Source of the DNA: Acidobacteriaceae bacterium
GTDB lineage: Bacteria; Acidobacteriota; Terriglobia; Terriglobales; Acidobacteriaceae
DNA length: 6,787 nt
Reading direction: 5' to 3'
NCBI GenBank assembly: GCA_030049955.1
Contig: JASIJX010000009.1
Span: 1-6,787 of the forward strand
Shown: positions 4,682 through 6,787 of the stretch, piece after piece
Position numbering within the stretch: position 1 is the first letter of the stretch
Layout of the letters: every line of letters begins with the position of its first letter
Notes under the pieces: model-generated
Told to the model about the DNA's origin: nothing
The model's database searches: none
The model's input: the letters and a program-made list of their open reading frames with translations, nothing else
Made by a program: the position numbers and the translations under genes

Positions 4682-6787
4682 TTACTGAGTGCGCCTAATT
4701 TCAAGAACCAGAGCATCCATTCCGGAAAGGGGAACATCGATCCCTCGACGCAGTTGCTCTCCTGTCCAGGAGAAAGTCTGGCTCGAATCCCAAACCGCCG
4801 CGGTTACGGCGCCGCTCGGAAATCCAGGAATGCTAAAGTGCGCCGTTGCGTCGGGAGCATCGTTGCGGAACAGGATGATCAGCCCTTCTCCCTTGTGTGA
4901 CAAACGGGCGAAGCCATCCCATTGGTTGCTCCGAGGCTGACGCCAGGCTCCGAGCGGAAAAAACGATTCGTTCAGGGGAACCTGCTCCCGCAACGAACGA
5001 TAGCGGCCAATCCAGCTTGCGTAGTGGGCGCGGTCCTCCGGCGAAACCTTGCGGAAATCCCCAAGCATCACCGGCCCGGAGCCCATTTCCGTGGCGGCTC
5101 TGACACGCCATGAACCGGTTTCTCCCTGGATGTTGCCGATTAACATCGATTCTGCGGGAATCGCCATGCCTCGCTGATCGAGGAGCATCCTGGCCGCCCG
5201 CGGACCGGCATCGTTGATGCTGCGATCGCCAACGTTACTAAGCCAGTCGAGATCAACGTCGCGCAGCAGGCCGTAGTCAATGAGGTGCTTGCCGCCCCAG
5301 AGTTCGTAAGTGTAGTCAATGAGTAAATCAGGAAAACGGTGATGCAGTTGATCCGCGATGAAGCTGAGCGCCTCGTAGCCGCGGGGAATTATTTCGTGAT
5401 CGGCCCAATTGGCCCCGTGCTCACCCTTGGGCCCGAAACAGACGGGCTGCTCGCCGTAAACATTGAAGACGGTTGTCAGGTCCAACTTGAGATAGCGCAG
5501 GTTATAGCGGCGGACTTGAGTCGAAAGCCGCTCAAGCACGTCATCGCGAAAAGGCGAGGCAAGATTCATCAGCACCAGGCCCTGAGTCATGCGCATATCA
5601 CCGTTCTGGTCATGGCATACCCACTCTGGATGATTTACCACAACCGGGGCATCGCGATCGGCAGCCGCCAAGGGGTACCAAAGTCCAAACTGCATTCCGC
5701 TTTGCTGCGCCATTTTCATCAGTGGTTCAAGCCCGTCCGGGAAGCGTGCTGCATTGACGTCATTATCGTTGCGCTTTTGTTCCCATCCATCGTCAACGGA
5801 GAAAATTCCGAAGCCGGACTGCGCTACGGCGCCCTCGACCTCTTTGAGGGCGGTCGCGTCGATCCTGCCGAGGAACGGCTCCCAGTCGTTATATATCCAT
5901 TGCGGCACAGTTTCTGGACGCGCGATGTTCGCCAGCACATATTGCGGAATGAGCCAGTGAGGATCCTGGGCCGTTCCCCTCTGGTACAGGAGAAAAGAAA
6001 CCGAGGCAGTAGTGAACGTCTCGTTGGGTGCAAGCGTGCGCTTAAAGGGAAAGAGATCCGTATCGTACATGGCGTCCACGCCCGGTTTCCACTGATTCCA
6101 TTTGCCGATTACGCCGACTTCGGTGCGCCGGAGCACCCCCGGTACTTCGCTCAGCACAGCCACGCCGTCTCCAGTGCGGGCATTTTCGAGCAGGATCGCA
6201 ACATCGTCTGCACGGCCAGTAAAGAAGATTTCACGGGGGGTTTCCCCGTAGCCGCCGTATGCCAGCAGATCGGCAGGCTGAGCCGGTGCAATCGGTTCGC
6301 AGGCAACGGAGAGTTCGCTTAAGGTGCGGGGCTGGGCAGTTCGGTTATGGATCGCAATGAACTGGCGAACGGCGGTAGCGCCTGCAGGGAGCAGATAATG
6401 GAGCGTCACGTCGAATTCCCCGTCGCGCGAACTCAGGTCCAGGTTCAGATGGCGCGCACCCGTCGAATCGGTGTTCTCCTCCGCTTTCGCCAGGGTAAAA
6501 GCATCAGCCAGACCGGTATAGGCGTGGCCGTTGGCGACGAAGCGAAATTGACGACAGTAATAACTGTCCATCGTCTCCTCTGTGGGATCGATAAACTCGT
6601 GAGCATCCACCAAATTCTGCCAGCTTCGCGTCACGATGCCGTCATGCACATCGAAAGCGATGGTGCGGCTGACAAGCCCGTTATTCAGAACCCACTGGTT
6701 CGCTGCCGGGGCAGTTTGCGCGCAGAGTGCAGACGGGGTAGCCAGAAGCGCAGCCACAACCCAGCCAACCCCAGAGAAGCTCACGAC
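4682..6787 (-). CDS. Secreted GH36-type alpha-galactosidase-like glycosidase (start at or beyond the right edge)
   Basis: Retaining alpha-glycosidase related to GH36/melibiase, expected to remove alpha-galactosyl (or similar) end residues outside the cytoplasm. About 700 residues are visible, near full length for the family. An export signal is evident: hydrophobic run VGWVVAALLATPSALCAQ with likely cleavage near residue 22. An N-terminal beta-sandwich domain (about 30-285) is followed by a TIM barrel (about 290-600) with WIYNDWEPF (297-304), FSVDDGWE (328-335), FGLWYPLAAAD (366-376), NHPEWV (384-389) and YLKLDLTTVF (431-440), where D435 is the expected nucleophile. A beta-rich C-terminal domain (about 610-700) follows. 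The acid/base region reads DWLSNVGDRSIND (513-525) instead of the usual WTSDxxD. Residues are counted from a GTG at 6784, the only start near the edge; because that start leaves no Lys/Arg before the hydrophobic core and the frame remains open, the true start probably lies outside. Alpha-galactosidase is likeliest; alpha-L-arabinopyranosidase or alpha-N-acetylgalactosaminidase are alternatives. Confidence 0.85.
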   Translation of the reverse strand, partial: VVSFSGVGWVVAALLATPSALCAQTAPAANQWVLNNGLVSRTIAFDVHDGIVTRSWQNLVDAHEFIDPTEETMDSYYCRQFRFVANGHAYTGLADAFTLAKAEENTDSTGARHLNLDLSSRDGEFDVTLHYLLPAGATAVRQFIAIHNRTAQPRTLSELSVACEPIAPAQPADLLAYGGYGETPREIFFTGRADDVAILLENARTGDGVAVLSEVPGVLRRTEVGVIGKWNQWKPGVDAMYDTDLFPFKRTLAPNETFTTASVSFLLYQRGTAQDPHWLIPQYVLANIARPETVPQWIYNDWEPFLGRIDATALKEVEGAVAQSGFGIFSVDDGWEQKRNDNDVNAARFPDGLEPLMKMAQQSGMQFGLWYPLAAADRDAPVVVNHPEWVCHDQNGDMRMTQGLVLMNLASPFRDDVLERLSTQVRRYNLRYLKLDLTTVFNVYGEQPVCFGPKGEHGANWADHEIIPRGYEALSFIADQLHHRFPDLLIDYTYELWGGKHLIDYGLLRDVDLDWLSNVGDRSINDAGPRAARMLLDQRGMAIPAESMLIGNIQGETGSWRVRAATEMGSGPVMLGDFRKVSPEDRAHYASWIGRYRSLREQVPLNESFFPLGAWRQPRSNQWDGFARLSHKGEGLIILFRNDAPDATAHFSIPGFPSGAVTAAVWDSSQTFSWTGEQLRRGIDVPLSGMDALVLEIRRTQ

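Noticed and set aside
5339..6322. 327-codon open frame on the plus strand antisense to the GH36-like gene
   Set aside because: It starts at a GTG inside the GH36-like gene, shows no family features, and the opposite strand carries clear GH36 motifs over the whole span.

Overview
The window is a compact, single-direction block of sugar-metabolism genes. All five supported genes lie on the minus strand, so transcription runs from high to low coordinates. Gene order in that direction is: a secreted GH36-type alpha-galactosidase-like glycosidase (5' end at or beyond the right edge), a FucU-type sugar mutarotase, a phosphotriesterase-family metal hydrolase that is probably a sugar lactonase, a secreted GH3 beta-glycosidase, and the first ~146 codons of a KDPG/KDPGal-type aldolase cut by the left edge. 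The long plus-strand frames across the GH3 and GH36 genes are shadows. I see no RNA genes, CRISPR arrays, insertion sequences or phage genes.

The source looks like a free-living, moderately GC-rich, Gram-negative-type heterotroph that degrades plant or microbial polysaccharides. The GH3 protein, with its LEGEEM...GGDRTSLDLP segment, and the mix of secreted glycosidases with catabolic genes remind me most of soil Acidobacteriota. That assignment is an impression from protein style, not a demonstrated match.

Layout: 1-440 aldolase (partial); 441-473 short gap with a GAGG Shine-Dalgarno; 474-2753 GH3; 2754-2886 gap holding a palindrome flanked by direct repeats; 2887-3915 phosphotriesterase-like hydrolase; 3916-4042 gap with a possible promoter; 4043-4477 fucU; 4478-4681 gap with a 12-bp palindrome and a 10-bp tandem repeat; 4682-6787 GH36-like gene.

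Working model (inference): the two exported glycosidases release monosaccharides outside the cytoplasm. Inside, the mutarotase equilibrates anomers of a sugar, an unseen dehydrogenase would make the aldonolactone, the phosphotriesterase-family enzyme would open the lactone, an unseen dehydratase (and kinase, if the route is phosphorylative) would follow, and the aldolase would cleave the 2-keto-3-deoxy acid to pyruvate. Galactose (De Ley-Doudoroff route) or fucose-like sugars fit best. The dehydrogenase, dehydratase, kinase, transporter and regulator are not in the window. I find no clear sign of a wholly new system; the most interesting points are the predicted lactonase in this context and the structured intergenic elements.
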